From contig NC_053123.1 of the NCBI RefSeq assembly GCF_010015445.1, forward strand, positions 10,978,434-11,042,433: DNA of 64,000 bases. The letters run 5' to 3'. The notes beneath the pieces are model-generated. The model did not search any database, was not told the origin of the DNA, and was given only the letters and a program-made list of their open reading frames with translations. Position numbers and translations under genes: made by a program. The DNA is from Perca fluviatilis. Lineage: Eukaryota > Chordata > Actinopteri > Perciformes > Percidae. Each line of letters starts with the position of its first letter. Within the stretch, counting starts at the first letter, position 1. This document shows positions 11,985 through 24,200 of the stretch, piece after piece.

Positions 11985-12170
11985 ACTCTCACCTCTGACG
12001 TCACAAGCAACCGTGGAAGTGGCTGAGCCACAATGGCGGCGGCCAGCAGTGCCAGCCGTGCTAACAGTGCTAACAACGGCAAAAGTGCTGACAGAGCTAA
12101 TGGTGCTGGTAGCACCGTGGGTCGGGAAGGCGTTATCAGTGGAGAGCACTTTTTCATTCTCCCATAAAAA
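11985..12170 (+). other. Small GC-rich insert with CRE-like site and 44-codon open stretch
   Basis: A palindromic TGACGTCA (CRE-type) site at 11996-12003 is followed by ACAATGGCGGCGGCC. From ATG at 12033 to the stop at 12165-12167 a 44-codon frame reads MAAASSASRANSANNGKSAD and continues with Ala/Asn/Gly/Ser-rich sequence. It is antisense to stxbp5l and stands out in base composition from the AT-rich flanks. GCTAAC-type words are frequent in teleost repeats, so a repeat-borne fragment is at least as likely as a small gene. Confidence 0.25.
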
Positions 12171-12441
12171 CACAAACATTTCCAATCCTTTACCTCACAA
12201 CTAAAATAACATGAAGCTTGTCTGTCTACATGTCCTGTAACTGTAACTCAGCCCATAAACAACCTGTAAATAATTTATTCTTGGATAAAAACATTAAATT
12301 AGATGTTTGTGCTGCAGTATGTTGAATTTCTGTCGCTTTATTATGGTAGCTAACAGCTTAAGGACCCAGCATGGAATTATCAAAGTTTCATTTCGTTAAG
12401 TAATTAAAAAAAAGAAAGTATATTGTGGATGCGCATCTCAC

Positions 12442-12565
12442 CATGAGGGAAGGTGACCTGGAAGGGCTTGGTGGTGTTTCTGAGGTTCCACATCGATAGG
12501 CTGCCGTCTGAGTGACTGCACATGAACTGTTTCCCTTCATGATGCCAGCTGACTGAATGGATGGC
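12442..12565 (-). CDS. stxbp5l: stxbp5l exon F
   Basis: 124 nt. Acceptor TTGGTACAG, donor CATG|GTGAGA. Reads AIHSVSWHHEGKQFMCSHSD, then GSLSMWNLRNTTKPFQVTFP, then HG across the junction. HHEGKQFMCSHSDGSL is the strongly conserved WD40 block of tomosyns and Lgl proteins. Starts in phase 0 and ends after one base of a Gly codon completed by GA of exon G. Confidence 0.95.
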
Positions 12566-12737
12566 CTGTACCAATAAGACAGAGGGAACAGATTTTTACA
12601 AACATGCCATTTATATGTCAAAATGTTAGTGTTAATGATTAATTTCAGAAGCTTTTTTTTTACCTCAATAAAGAGAAAAAGGTAAAAATGGATGGTTTGT
12701 AATTTATGCTTTTATCCAAATACAGTAACAAAACGTA

Positions 12738-12760
12738 TATATATATATATATATATATAG
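12738..12760. repeat. (TA)n microsatellite
   Basis: An uninterrupted TA run in the intron between exons E and F, close to exon F. Confidence 0.9.
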
Positions 12761-12779
12761 CACACAAATTAAAAGCCAC

Positions 12780-15255
12780 ACAAACCACCTCTGCCCAACT
12801 ACCCAGCTCTACCAAGTTACACTCCTGTAAATAGATACTACAGAAGCTGCTCTCTCTATGGTTCCAATGTGGAAAGGGATTACCATAAGGAATTAGAATT
12901 TCTACTGCATGCTTTGATATGATTGTTCATTTATATTTATTGTGGTAGCGATCTAGCTTTAAAAACTGACTTTCAGTCCTGTCCCACTCAGTGATGTGCA
13001 AGCTGAGGCACCTCAGCTATAGGTGCAGACGGAAATGGTCATTTTCAAGCCAAAACAACAAATCACAAAGCAGTAATGAAGCTCAGAGCACAAGCTTGCT
13101 TTATCTGTATTGCCCTGCATTCACTGCTCGTCTGTTATTATCTTTTAAGCCCTCAGTCTATCCATCAAACATCGGCCAATTTAACATGTCTAACTGATGC
13201 TCCCCTTTTACTTTAAGTTCAGTGTTGTTTCAGTGCCTTTTTACATAAACACCCACCACTGCCGGGGCCATGTTCCCAAGATTGGATGAGTCAGGCCACA
13301 GTTGGAGAGGTCCTTGGGAGATATGTCACAGAAAACTAGAAACAACTGAGATGATATTCACCTTCACTGCAGCACATCACAGGAGTGTGGACCACATATG
13401 CACCCATTAGCATTTGGAGATGGAGTTCCAACAGTATAATAAGTACACAAGACTTTGTGTCTTTAGTTAGTGATGTTACGTGGATTGCCGAGGCATCAGA
13501 GACTGACCGAAATAAAAACAAAAGAGAAAATCCAGGCAGAGGGCAGGGTCTGCAAACAGAGACACCACCACACACTTCTAGAAGGTCATAATAAGTGAGG
13601 ATTGAGAGGGATTACTTTCGTATTAGTTCATACATTGTTTTGTTTTTTAGGAAACTCTGTTACATATTATACTTTTCAGTCCAGAAAAATACTTTGCACA
13701 TCTACTACATGAGACAGGTGCGTCGGAGGGGAACAAGCAGGTCTAAAGTTGCAAAGAAAACTTCTGTACACTGTCTAATTTGCAAAAATTATATAAAGTT
13801 TAATAGTACGCAATGTTTCGGTACTAGACCATCTTCAGTCAAAATGCTTCAGGCATTTTATACTTTTAACAACTAGAGCATAAAGGTTTCCAATTACACC
13901 AGTAGGAGTGGCTATAATGCAGTACTTTCACCCTTTCCTCTGTGAAGAGGTGTGAGACAGAGATGCCATGCTTTACTGGAGGTGATGCACATGAAACCAC
14001 ATTAATGAATGTGAGCAGGATGTGACTCTTCACAGGAGATGGGACAAGAGACGAGAGATGGCAGCGGATGCAGAGGATAAGTGTCACAAGGTGGAAATGT
14101 CTATGGGGCAAATTGGTTTTGAGGCCATATGGGTAAAAAAAAACAAAAAAAACTGATTGAATAAGAGTGATGATTTAATAGAAATGTCTCCTATTCTCTC
14201 CTATTACTAACTATTTACATGCTAACTAGTACACACCTTGTCAAATGGCCAGCTTACAGCGAGAACACACAAACAGTATCTTGTAGAAGACTTATTATGC
14301 TATTCTTTATTTCCTGTCATATCTACATTGTTACAATGACAGATGATCATGTTAAATGTGACCAAAGCTTTAAATAATTCAAAAAATGTATTTAAAATCA
14401 ATCCCTTTTGGTATACAGCTGTTTATTTGGTTATTATTTTATTGTATTGAATAATTATGGTTGTTCATTTTCTTTGATTAAGTGGTGGTGGTGAATGGGG
14501 GTGTTCGGGGGGGGGTGTATGCTGTTAAAAAAAAAATTTGAATCATAAAAAAAAATTCCCTAAATCTCAGATTTCCATCTGTTTTTTCTACTCTCAGATC
14601 CGTACGATGTCATACCGAGCAGGTTTTCTATATATGGTCATCTGTTCCAGGCAGGCACTACAGCAGTGTTTACGTTACATACACTGCTACATGTAACCAC
14701 ATGCTAACGCCAGGGAAGCTGTAATCTTGGCTGAAAATGTTAATTTATCCCAACGTTTGGATGACATTCCTGCTGGAACATGTCTGGTTCTTACTGGTGA
14801 TTTTTGACACTAGAAAGTGTTGCTATATACTCCGTTGCAGTCAGTCTCCAGCTGCAATGGACTGTACACTATACAGAGGCAGAGCACAGACACAGAGAAT
14901 CCAGAGGTCAGGAAAGGCTGACCAATCAGAGCAGACTGGGCTTTTTTGGGAGGGGGGCTTAAAGAGAAGGGCACTTCAACAAAGCGTCTCATACAGAGGG
15001 TGAATACAGGTGCAGCAGCCATGGGCAGTATAAGAAAAATCTGTTTTTTTAACATTAAGGCAGGTAAACATGTTCTAATGGAAACACAAAATACAAGTAT
15101 GAACCTAAAAACGGTTTAATAATAGGTCACCAAGAACACTCTTACTGTTACGCTCCACTGCTAACTGGAGAAAATGGCAACAGACATTTAAGTCTTTACG
15201 TGTTTGAGCTGGCAATGCTGTGCTGCGAGTTGACAGAGGCTGCTTGAACTGGTCC
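12780..15255. other. Intron F/E, nothing firm
   Basis: AT-rich intron with short A/T homopolymers (14137-14150, 14527-14560) and a G-rich stretch at 14482-14517. No gene or classified repeat recognised. Confidence 0.4.
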
Positions 15256-15256
15256 C

Positions 15257-15258
<2 letters not shown>

Positions 15259-15304
<46 letters not shown>
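15259..15304. repeat. (TA)n microsatellite
   Basis: About 23 TA units, 160 nt downstream of the exon E donor in transcript orientation. Confidence 0.95.
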
Positions 15305-15309
<5 letters not shown>

Positions 15310-15463
15310 GGGATCCCCACAGATATTGCTGAAATTGAACAGAATCTTATCAAATATCATGACCCACCAAGAGCCTTTTAATATATCCCCTTTAATGTCA
15401 GAAACAAAATGGTTTCACCGTCTTTTTACTTCAGTTAAGTTTCTTGACGCTGGTGGAGCTCAC

Positions 15464-15547
15464 CTCATCGTAGTAGATTCTGAAGTCGGCCTTCTTAAGC
15501 CGGAGGTCCCATTGTACGATCGTCCCGCTCTCAAACCCTATAAGCAG
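15464..15547 (-). CDS. stxbp5l: stxbp5l exon E
   Basis: 84 nt, exactly 28 codons, phase 0 at both ends. Acceptor CACTCCCCTCCACAG, donor GAG|GTGAGC. Reads LLIGFESGTIVQWDLRLKKA and DFRIYYDE. GTIVQWDL is a WD40 signature strand; human STXBP5L has GTVVFWDLKSKRAELRVYYDE. The exon is a multiple of three with phase 0 ends, so skipping it would keep the frame. A 46-bp (TA)n tract lies 160 nt downstream of the donor in the transcript. Confidence 0.94.
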
Positions 15548-16243
15548 CTGTGGAGGGGAGTGACAAGGAATGTAAAATAAGGAAATGATAGATATAACAT
15601 GATATGAGGAGCACAGCCTACAACAAAAGTACCAATGCGATTGACATAACTGCACTCTTTGCTGTGATGTAGTAGGGGAGCTGTTTTGCCTGTAGCACCC
15701 CAACAATTACTTTTCCTAGTCCTCCTTTTTCCTCTATTAAGTCTTTAGTTTTCTTATTCAGACAACTTTTCTTTCTTCTTCTGACTGGCAAAGCTAGCCT
15801 GCTCGTGAGTTTTGTGGTTAGTGGGGACTGGGAGGTATGATTGATAATGTGAGTGTACTACTCAGCATAGAAACAATTTATTTCACCACCTGCTTGAGTC
15901 TGCTTTCTGCCTGTGATTTGCAGAACCTGTAGCAGGAGATGTCAAGAGGAGTTACAGAGGTAAGATTTAGGGGGCTAAACAATTCATAAAACTACTTCCT
16001 GCTATATTAAGGCCAGGATGTCTACTCTTGCAAACCCAACTACTGTTGTGTACAAAGTGGAGCAATGACTAATGACTGGCATTGCTTGTCTTTGTGAGCA
16101 ACCATCAAATTGCCATTCCAGATTCAAAGTTTACGATATGCTGCCATTTATATTTAATGTTTATTTAAAAACATTAATTTATTGAATGTATACAGTACAC
16201 ATGCACACAAGTTCATAGAGTATGCAAAACACTTTCACACTTT

Positions 16244-16346
<103 letters not shown>

Positions 16347-17550
16347 TCTCACCCACATTAGTGACACACTTATATACAATACACTGTAGATGAAAACAGA
16401 CATGGATGTACACCCAGCTCACACATGTACTTACAATAGCATACAACAACCCACACACTACAACACTATTAAACAAACACACACACAGGATAAGAGGGGA
16501 GAGAAAAGTCAACACAATCTGATCACAGATCAGAGGAGATGGGGAGTGCTGTTGGAGGAGCACAGCATTTAAGAGAGAGTAGAGAAAACAGCTCTCCTGC
16601 TGAGAGGAAAGACTTTCTGACATCTTAACTCGTAAGAAGGGAACTAGAGGACAAGGGAGAAAAAATAATACCTCTCATAAATTTTGCAACCCGAAAGCTT
16701 TACATTAGTAACACCAACAGTCCTATTAACAGGAAGATATCCTGTTAACAAATGAATGCGCAATCAGTACATATGTTTATCCTCAAAGGAATGTGGCATG
16801 TGAATGCAGATCTACAAAAGGTACAATGTGTAATTATGACGTGCTTTGGTGGTGCACCTGTTGCACTTGTGGAATTTTTTTTTAACAGACTTTATGCTGC
16901 TGCCCAAACTTACTTTCTGAAAATTAAGCACAAAATGCAAAACCTTGATTCATGAAAACACATCTGTTTACACCTTTGTTACGAATCCTGATTTAATTAT
17001 GAATTAACGTTATCTTGTCCCTTTTTGTGAGCTTGAAGTAACACTAATACCTAAATACCTCAAACTTTGTTTTTGAAATGCCACATGCAGCACTGTCTTT
17101 TCTTGCAGTGTGTGACAGCGGCTGTACACTCGTGTCTCATTTTTACGTCTTCAAAGCGTGTCAAGTCTGGTTTCTCACAGAGGCAGCAAAATCCATTGGG
17201 AAAATCAATATGGTCCTCAGTGACCTCTCTTTTACAGCAACCTCCTACTGACATTTTTCCAACCAATTTGACTGCAGCAGCAGCTTGACCCTGAAACGCT
17301 CAACTCTTTGAAGGATATTACCAGCAGGTCCCTCTCACCTTCTGTGTCTTTATATGTGGGGGAAAAAAATGGTGCAACAATAGGAAAAGTGTACTGTAAA
17401 GATAATGGTCTTCTGTCTGTTAGCCAAAAAAAAAGCCAGGCTGAGAACGTGAGACTAATTACAAAGAAAGAATTAAAAATAGTAAAGAAGATAGAATACT
17501 TTAGATACAGAAGATAGAGAAGAAAGGCAGGAGGGATGCATGACCGATGC

Positions 17551-17787
17551 GTTATTATGGATCCCACGTAACTTCTAGGCAAGTTCCGCCCTACGAAGCA
17601 GGCTGATTGGTTGGAGTTAAACGTTGACCTCGAGTGGTTACGGTTAGGATAGCTGATTGGTCAGGGGATAGGACCTGAACAAATCGGGTTACGTTACCTA
17701 GCATAAGCATGGACGCCTGGCCAATTAGCGTGTGAAGGCAATTGAAGGGCAGGTCTTGCCTAGAAGTTGCGTGGGTTCCATAATAAC
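17551..17787. mobile_element. 237-bp MITE with 33-bp terminal inverted repeats
   Basis: Left end 17551-17583 (GTTATTATGGATCCCACGTA...) and right end 17755-17787 are inverted copies with 2 mismatches in 33. The interior (CAGGACCTG-type words, several CpGs) has no coding capacity. No target duplication was obvious, so the superfamily is open. It lies in the intron after exon D, about 170 nt from its donor, and could fold into a stem in the pre-mRNA. Confidence 0.85.
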
Positions 17788-17956
17788 ACTTGACAGATAC
17801 ATGACAGAGATACATGACAGAGAAACATGACAGGGAAACAGAGGCAGAGATTTACAGTAAGTAGAGGCAGAGGAGAGAGGGTTGTGGTGACATTAGACCT
17901 GGTGCGTAAGGAGAACCAGGAGGTGTTGCTGGTGTTTCTTTTTTATGCCTACTTAC

Positions 17957-18020
17957 CTTGCCTTCATCCTTTGGGCTGTCACTTAAATGAACCACAGGTC
18001 CTGGATGAGTTTTAGTTGAT
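17957..18020 (-). CDS. stxbp5l: stxbp5l exon D
   Basis: 64 nt. Acceptor CTCATTACAG, donor AAG|GTAAGT. After one base finishing Leu it reads STKTHPGPVVHLSDSPKDEG and K. It matches the human STXBP5L segment STKTHPGPVVHLSDSPRDEGK with one conservative change. Ends in phase 0. A 237-bp hairpin-forming MITE (17551-17787) lies about 170 nt downstream of the donor. Confidence 0.94.
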
Positions 18021-18149
18021 CTGTAATGAGAGGGAAGGTTAAGAGAGAGGTGACAAGGCCAGCATTAGTATTGCTGTGACACAATACTGTAAGAAGATCC
18101 TCACACCATTGTTCAGAGAGTATATGGAGGTAATGAGTAGAGGGTTTTA

Positions 18150-18735
18150 CTTTACTATAAGACATAAGACACGTATTGTCATTGTAGGCATACAATGAAA
18201 TTACGTTTGGTAACTTTCCGTGACCAGCTGCAATAGAGAACAGGATAAAAACAAGATAAGAAGATAGAAACAAGATAGCAAGATAAGATATATATAGTAC
18301 AATATAAAAAAACATATAAGAAAGTATTGCGATATAAGTTAGATGTGTATAATAGAAATATTGGGGTGCATAAGCAGCAGTTGGGGGATGGGTGGTAATA
18401 TTTACAGTCCTCAACAGCTACAGTATGGGAGGGTGGGGGGTAATGGAGGCCAACACTCTCTGGGGGAAAAGCTGTTCTTCAGTCTCTTTGTTCGGGCTTT
18501 GTTGGATCTGTATCTCTTCCCCGATGGCAAGGAGACGAACAGACTGTGTGACCTAGATGGGTTGGGTCCTTACTGATGTTGCTAGCCTTCATGTATAGAC
18601 TGCTAGCATACACTGTGTGCAAGTTTGGGAGCACAGTTCCCACAATCTTCTGTGCCGTTTTAACCAGCCGGAACAAGTCTTTCCAGTTCACGGCAGTGCA
18701 GCTGGCATACCACACCGTGGCACAGTAGCAGAATA
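18150..18735 (-). mobile_element. LINE 3' fragment (degenerate ORF2 C-terminus)
   Basis: On the minus strand, 18715-18479 reads MWYASCTAVNWKDLFRLVKT and continues AQKIVGTVLPNLHTVYAS, then KDPTHLGHTV. This is the pattern of the extreme C-terminal region of teleost non-LTR retrotransposon ORF2 proteins (WYGxCTAxD...L..VVKTAQ.I.GT.LP...). It is followed on that strand by a 3' untranslated part ending TTTCATTGTATGCCTACAAT-like sequence. Frame is lost after about 78 codons. Confidence 0.6.
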
Positions 18736-18739
18736 AAAC

Positions 18740-19945
18740 TCTCTATGGTGCTTTAGCAAAAGTTTATTAGGAGCTGGGAGGGAAGTTTGGCCTGTTTTCC
18801 TTTGTTTAGCTTTCTTTATCAGGTGAATAAGTCACAGTTGGCTGTTCCAGCCATAAGCATACACTAATCACAATAACACACTATGTATTCTGTAATGTTT
18901 TTAGGTTGTAGGTTTTGTTTTATGTAAATGTATCTATTTTATGCACTATATAGAAGAACAGGCTGTTCTCATGAACCATACGTACATCAAGTATTCATAT
19001 GGCTTTCCAACAGGTAGCACGGCAACCAAACCTTACAGTATTTAGATTTTACATGAGACAATAAAAAAGTATTCATTTAATACCTTTTACACTAAAAATC
19101 AATTACTGCTACAGTAATATAAGATACAGTACAATACACTTTTATTTTACTTTCTTGAAAATATCCGTGTGGCGCATTAAGAAATTAGGCAACACGCAGA
19201 GATCATTAAGGGCTTCACAAAGAGCTCCACTCCTCTGCATTTTTGAAACCCAGCATGAAACCCCTACTGTTTTATATTATTATATTACAGGAAATTATAG
19301 CATGTTGCTGGATTTTATTTTTCAAGAAGATTTGTATTTAGCTGAACTCAGAGATACATTATCTCTCAATATTGGGATAATGGCAAACTACATAAATTCA
19401 GAAGAGAAGGGAATGTCAAGTCGGTTTAGTGATGAAATGTTCTCCCAACCAAAGATTGCAGCTGGAGAATTCATTGTGATGCTGTCGACTGCATCTCAGA
19501 GCCCAACAGCCCAAAAAGGGCCACTTGGCCACCAGCAAACTTCACTGTAGCAGCCACAATGACATTTTTACACATGGGCTTAAATGGGAGCTGATCTGGG
19601 AAGCTGAGGTTAAGTGTGACTGACATGTTCAGATGGGCCCGTTTAGTAATGCCTGCTGCAGGAAGGCGATAAAAACATAAAACCACAGCAAGCTCTCAAT
19701 ACAGTTCTATTCAGCAGTTAAAATAGTAATAAACCAAGGTATCAACAAACCATCCGCAATACACAACACCTGTCAAATTACTGAAGTGCCACAATGGGTG
19801 AATGCCAAGAGCTAATCTTGCTACACCAGCCGTCCAGAACAAATAAAACACTGAGCTGAAATACAATTTCTGATATAACATGCATATGCACTTTTAACCC
19901 CAGACCTTTTATTGTGCATCAATAAACCCACACACACACACACAC
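18740..19945. other. Intron D/C, part; nothing firm
   Basis: A 131-codon plus-strand open stretch at 19155-19550 has no recognised domain, no splice support and ordinary intronic composition. It is most likely chance. Confidence 0.4.
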
Positions 19946-20436
19946 GTGTGATATAGGAACTGCACTGGCTCCCTGTCCAATACCGTATTGACTTTAAGAT
20001 TCTTCCTCTCACCTTCAAAGCCCTCCATAATCTCGCTCCTCCATACCTCTCTGAACTCCTTCAGCCGTACACTCCATCCCGAACACTCCGATCCCGCTCT
20101 TCCTCACTGCTTTTCACTCCTCCTGCCCGCCTGTCCACAATGGGGTTTAGAGCCTTCAGCCATTCTGCTCCTCGCCTTTGGAACTCCCTCCCGCTATCCA
20201 TCCGTACCATAGAGTCCCTACCCACCTTTAAAACCTCCCTCAAAACCCACCTATTCCGAAAGGCCTACCCCACATGACTCCACTCTCCATCAAAATCATG
20301 GATAGATTGCTTTCTTTTAATTTTCTATCTCAATCTTTTAAATGTGTTTGTTTTAATTTTATTTTATTTGCCTTTTCAACTGTAAGGTGTCCTTGAGTGC
20401 TATGAAAGGTGCCCATAAATAAAATGTATTATTATT
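19946..20436 (+). mobile_element. L2/Maui-type LINE 3' end, 105 open codons
   Basis: From 19960 to the stop at 20275-20277 an unbroken frame starts LHWLPVQYRIDFKILPLTFK and contains LNSLP-like WNSLPLSIRTIESLPTFKTS and KTHLFRKAYPT, the typical C-terminus of vertebrate L2/CR1-class ORF2. The 3' tail CCCATAAATAAAATGTATTA and ATTATT follows. It is severely 5'-truncated, but the remaining frame is intact, suggesting fairly recent insertion. Confidence 0.85.
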
Positions 20437-20439
20437 CTT

Positions 20440-21226
20440 ACACATGGACACACTGTGCCATGGAAGACACTAACTTCTTTTGGAGTTTATTGCTATTAAA
20501 ACAAGTTATCAAGGTGTTTGAGAGGAAAAAATGTTAGCAGTTATTGAATTTTTGACCGAGTGCTGTGACTAAGGGCGAAGGCTTGTGTTGTATGTGGAAG
20601 GCCGTTTCCTTTGGTTAAAGAAAGCCTTCACATTGTGCAGACAAATATGTGAGCTGAGGAGAGTTGCTGACTGACTTAGTGACTCCTGACAAAGTTTGGC
20701 TTTCAGTTGACAAGGCCAGTCTCTGAAATGCACACAAGGTGAATATGAATGTTTTCAGAAAAATTATAAATTAATACACTGATGAACAGTGTTTGTCAAT
20801 GCTGGGTACATCAATGAATTCTGAGATGCAGTGAGGCTATGTGTATTGCAGAACATAACTCTTACATTTCTTAAAGATTAAATAATGCCTTATAATATAT
20901 TATGCCAATACTAAATATGTATATTACTTTAAAAACATTACATTACATTAATGTTTTTATTGTCTTTTCTGATAATAAAAGACTTAAGAACAATAAACAT
21001 GCTAGGAGGAATTCTTCATTTAATGTTATACTTTTCCAGACTGGTCTTATGTCTAGATACTTTTCATAAAATAAATATAACCAGTTAGAACGCCAATTAT
21101 TCAATTTTATCCAACTTTGTTGTGGCTAGTCGCCAAGTTTTCCAAAGTAGAGATGGGGATGTTTTATGCCATAAAAGTTCATTTAAGGTGTGCTTGAATA
21201 TAAAGAAATGCACCCATAAATAAAAT

Positions 21227-21266
<40 letters not shown>

Positions 21267-24200
21267 CTAAGCAACAGGCGAAATGAAAGTGTGGTGCTGG
21301 TGAAGTGTTGTGGTTTGAGGGCAGCACGCTTAATTGAATTATTCTGTTTCTCTTCAGAGATGTAATTGTATTGTTAAACTACCAGATGAGCAAATTTGCC
21401 GGTCTAAAAGCTTCCATTAAAGGTACTAGTGTCCCTGTGCTTGTTCAACAATGATGTTACCAGATCATCTCAAGGACAGTGCCAAAAAACAACTATTAGG
21501 CAAGCCTGTCTGTTGTGACTCAGGGGACCTGGCAATCAGGCTAGTTTCGTTGCATTTTGCCCAGTGCATAGGCTCCGGCATGCACTGTGTTGATTAACAG
21601 ATGTACATACTCTGCATAAATGACAACACCAAATGAAATAGATGAATGAAGACTATTCTTTTAACGACAGCTGATACGAAGCAGAACATCAATCAAATAG
21701 AGAGCTGAGAACAAAGAAATTAATATGTTTTAAGGACCTTCCGAAGACAATGACAGGGGAAAAGGATTTTTTTTTTTTTTTTTTTATTGCAGTCATCCAG
21801 AGATTGACTACCAAGGTTGTTGAGATTACAAACACAAATGCAAATACCCCTTGAGCTCCAGTAGTACCAGGGGAGCCATGGCAACCCATCAACGTTAGAA
21901 AAGATGAAATAATCAACACGACAGGACGGATACAGGGTGGGAAATAACAAGTCAGCTGCAGGGACATAGGGTTGAGTGTATTATTATACACTTAATCAAA
22001 AAATCACATAGCATCACATGTGCAGAGGCTTTGTTTTACACTGTGATGTCTACTACACGTCTATAATATATAAAACTAACATAGAGATAAACTGTCAAAT
22101 TAAATATCTGTGCAATGGCCAGACATACATATAAACAAATATGGTTTACAGGTTGTGTATTAATTCACTCATACTGTAATGTGAAGAAAACTGTCTTTTG
22201 TGCTTTGGCCTTTCCACTTTGCTTTGGTCCTACAGTCTGTACTATTGGCGAGTCAAACATAAAATTGTTGGACACAACAACAATAACTACAACCAACAAC
22301 AAATCAAATCCAATATGTGTAGTGTGTTGATTCTAACTCTAGGATAACAGTTTTTGTCCAAATCAATTATATAGGGCCCAAATATAATTTCAAGGGGATT
22401 GAAAGTCTTCTGATGATTGACTGGAGGACACAGCAGGAACACGTTGGTGTAAGTGGAGGCATGCAGTGAGCTCAATGTGCAACATATTGTCCTTGATTCA
22501 GTGTCACAGTGAAAAACACTGCTTTTTCTTTCCATGAAGAGTATTTTCTTATAGTGTTTCCTGGTTCTGTGGAGAGAGTACTGGGAGTCTGAAACTATTG
22601 TGCCAAGAAACTGTTGACTGACTGTCGGGTATAATCCTTTTCTTTTTATCCAACAGCTTAGACAATGTTCAGCAGGGTAAAGCAGGCAGAGAGGGGTGTG
22701 CATATTTTTCTACATTGTACAGTCTTGCCATCTTAAGCTAATGTTCTGTCTCAGTTTACAAAGTTGGTGTGTACTGATCAAATTGAGAGTTGATGGACAA
22801 TAATATGGTACGTTTTAGCTATGTAACTCTGTGTGTAAAACTAATTTCTGCCTCCGTGTCCACTCCTTTACAAGAGTTCAAGTGTGGATGAAGTTCCATT
22901 ATCTAACTATTCTGACAATAGTTAGATAACATTTAGGTTTCAAGCCAGTGAGCTGCATCTCATGTAGAAGCCTCTTCCTTGGTCCATTCTACCTTCAACA
23001 AGCTTCCTATTGTTTCTCATTTGTATTCTGTTTCAAGAACCTCATAATAATAATAATAATTTCTATTTGAGTTTTCCTTTGGTACGACAGCCAACAATAT
23101 ATCACTACAGAGCTTAAGATGTGGTTACTCTCCTTCATTTTCCATCCTTTTCCAGACCTAATCTGTAACAGAACATATCATTTAAGGGAGAATTTCATTC
23201 CTTCCTCAATGAATACGTCAATTTATTTTTAGGATTAGCGACGCATCAGGCTTACGAGACATTGTTAATGAAGAGACAGAGAAAGAGAGAGAAACAATGA
23301 AATAAAAGTGTGCATCTCAGCTTTGTCAAGTGTTTGTGTCCTATAGAGAAGTGGTTGTCAACCTGGGGATCCCAACCCACACGAGCGTACACATTTGAAA
23401 GACGCTTACAACTGCTATAAGAGCAATGCTATTAGCTGTAAAACCTTATTCGTTTTGATTGACAGTTCAAGTTCACAGAATTCTAACCAAAAACCATCAA
23501 TAAAACCGACGCACACACACACATACACGACCACTTGTTACTGCATTTAAAGGCTATTTTTTTTTAAACAGAGTTTGGCGCAGGGCTCACCTCACTCCAG
23601 ATAAAAATGCTACATTACATCACTTCCAGCAAACTTCACAGAGAACAATAAGGCCAAAACAGCATCACTGATCTCTTTTAACAGAATATCCTCTGGTCTA
23701 GCTCAGCTAAAAGCACAGAATCCATAAGAAGGTTAGCGTGTCGTTCCCTACCGAGCCTATTTGTAACCAGCAGGCTACCGACAACGCTATCATCACTTCA
23801 CTGACTTTAGCAGTTTAGATAACAGACACTCGATTGTCCTGCTGTTATTACAGAAAGGTGAACTAACCACTGACACTGGATCATGGCTGTGCATTGCCAT
23901 AAAATAAAACACTAATGTATGAAAGTGCAAATCAGATTAATTTAGTTATTGATCGAACTTTAACCCCTGCTCCCACCCCTGACAAAGTAGGGCTCCCCGA
24001 AAGCATTGTAGTCAAAAAAACTTGCTTGCCGCAGTGGCAGGCAGTAAAAAAAAAAAATAAAAAAATAGGTAATTTCAGAACTGGAATACACAGCGTCTAC
24101 AGTTGGGCTTTTACTCTATTTGTTGGGTAAGATTTACTTTACATTTTAATGTGATTTATCCGTTTCCTTATTATGTTGACAAAACACCAGCAAAGCGTAA

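Noticed and set aside
19155..19550. 131-codon plus-strand frame
   Set aside because: No recognised domain, no splice sites and intron-like composition; within the length range expected by chance in 64 kb.
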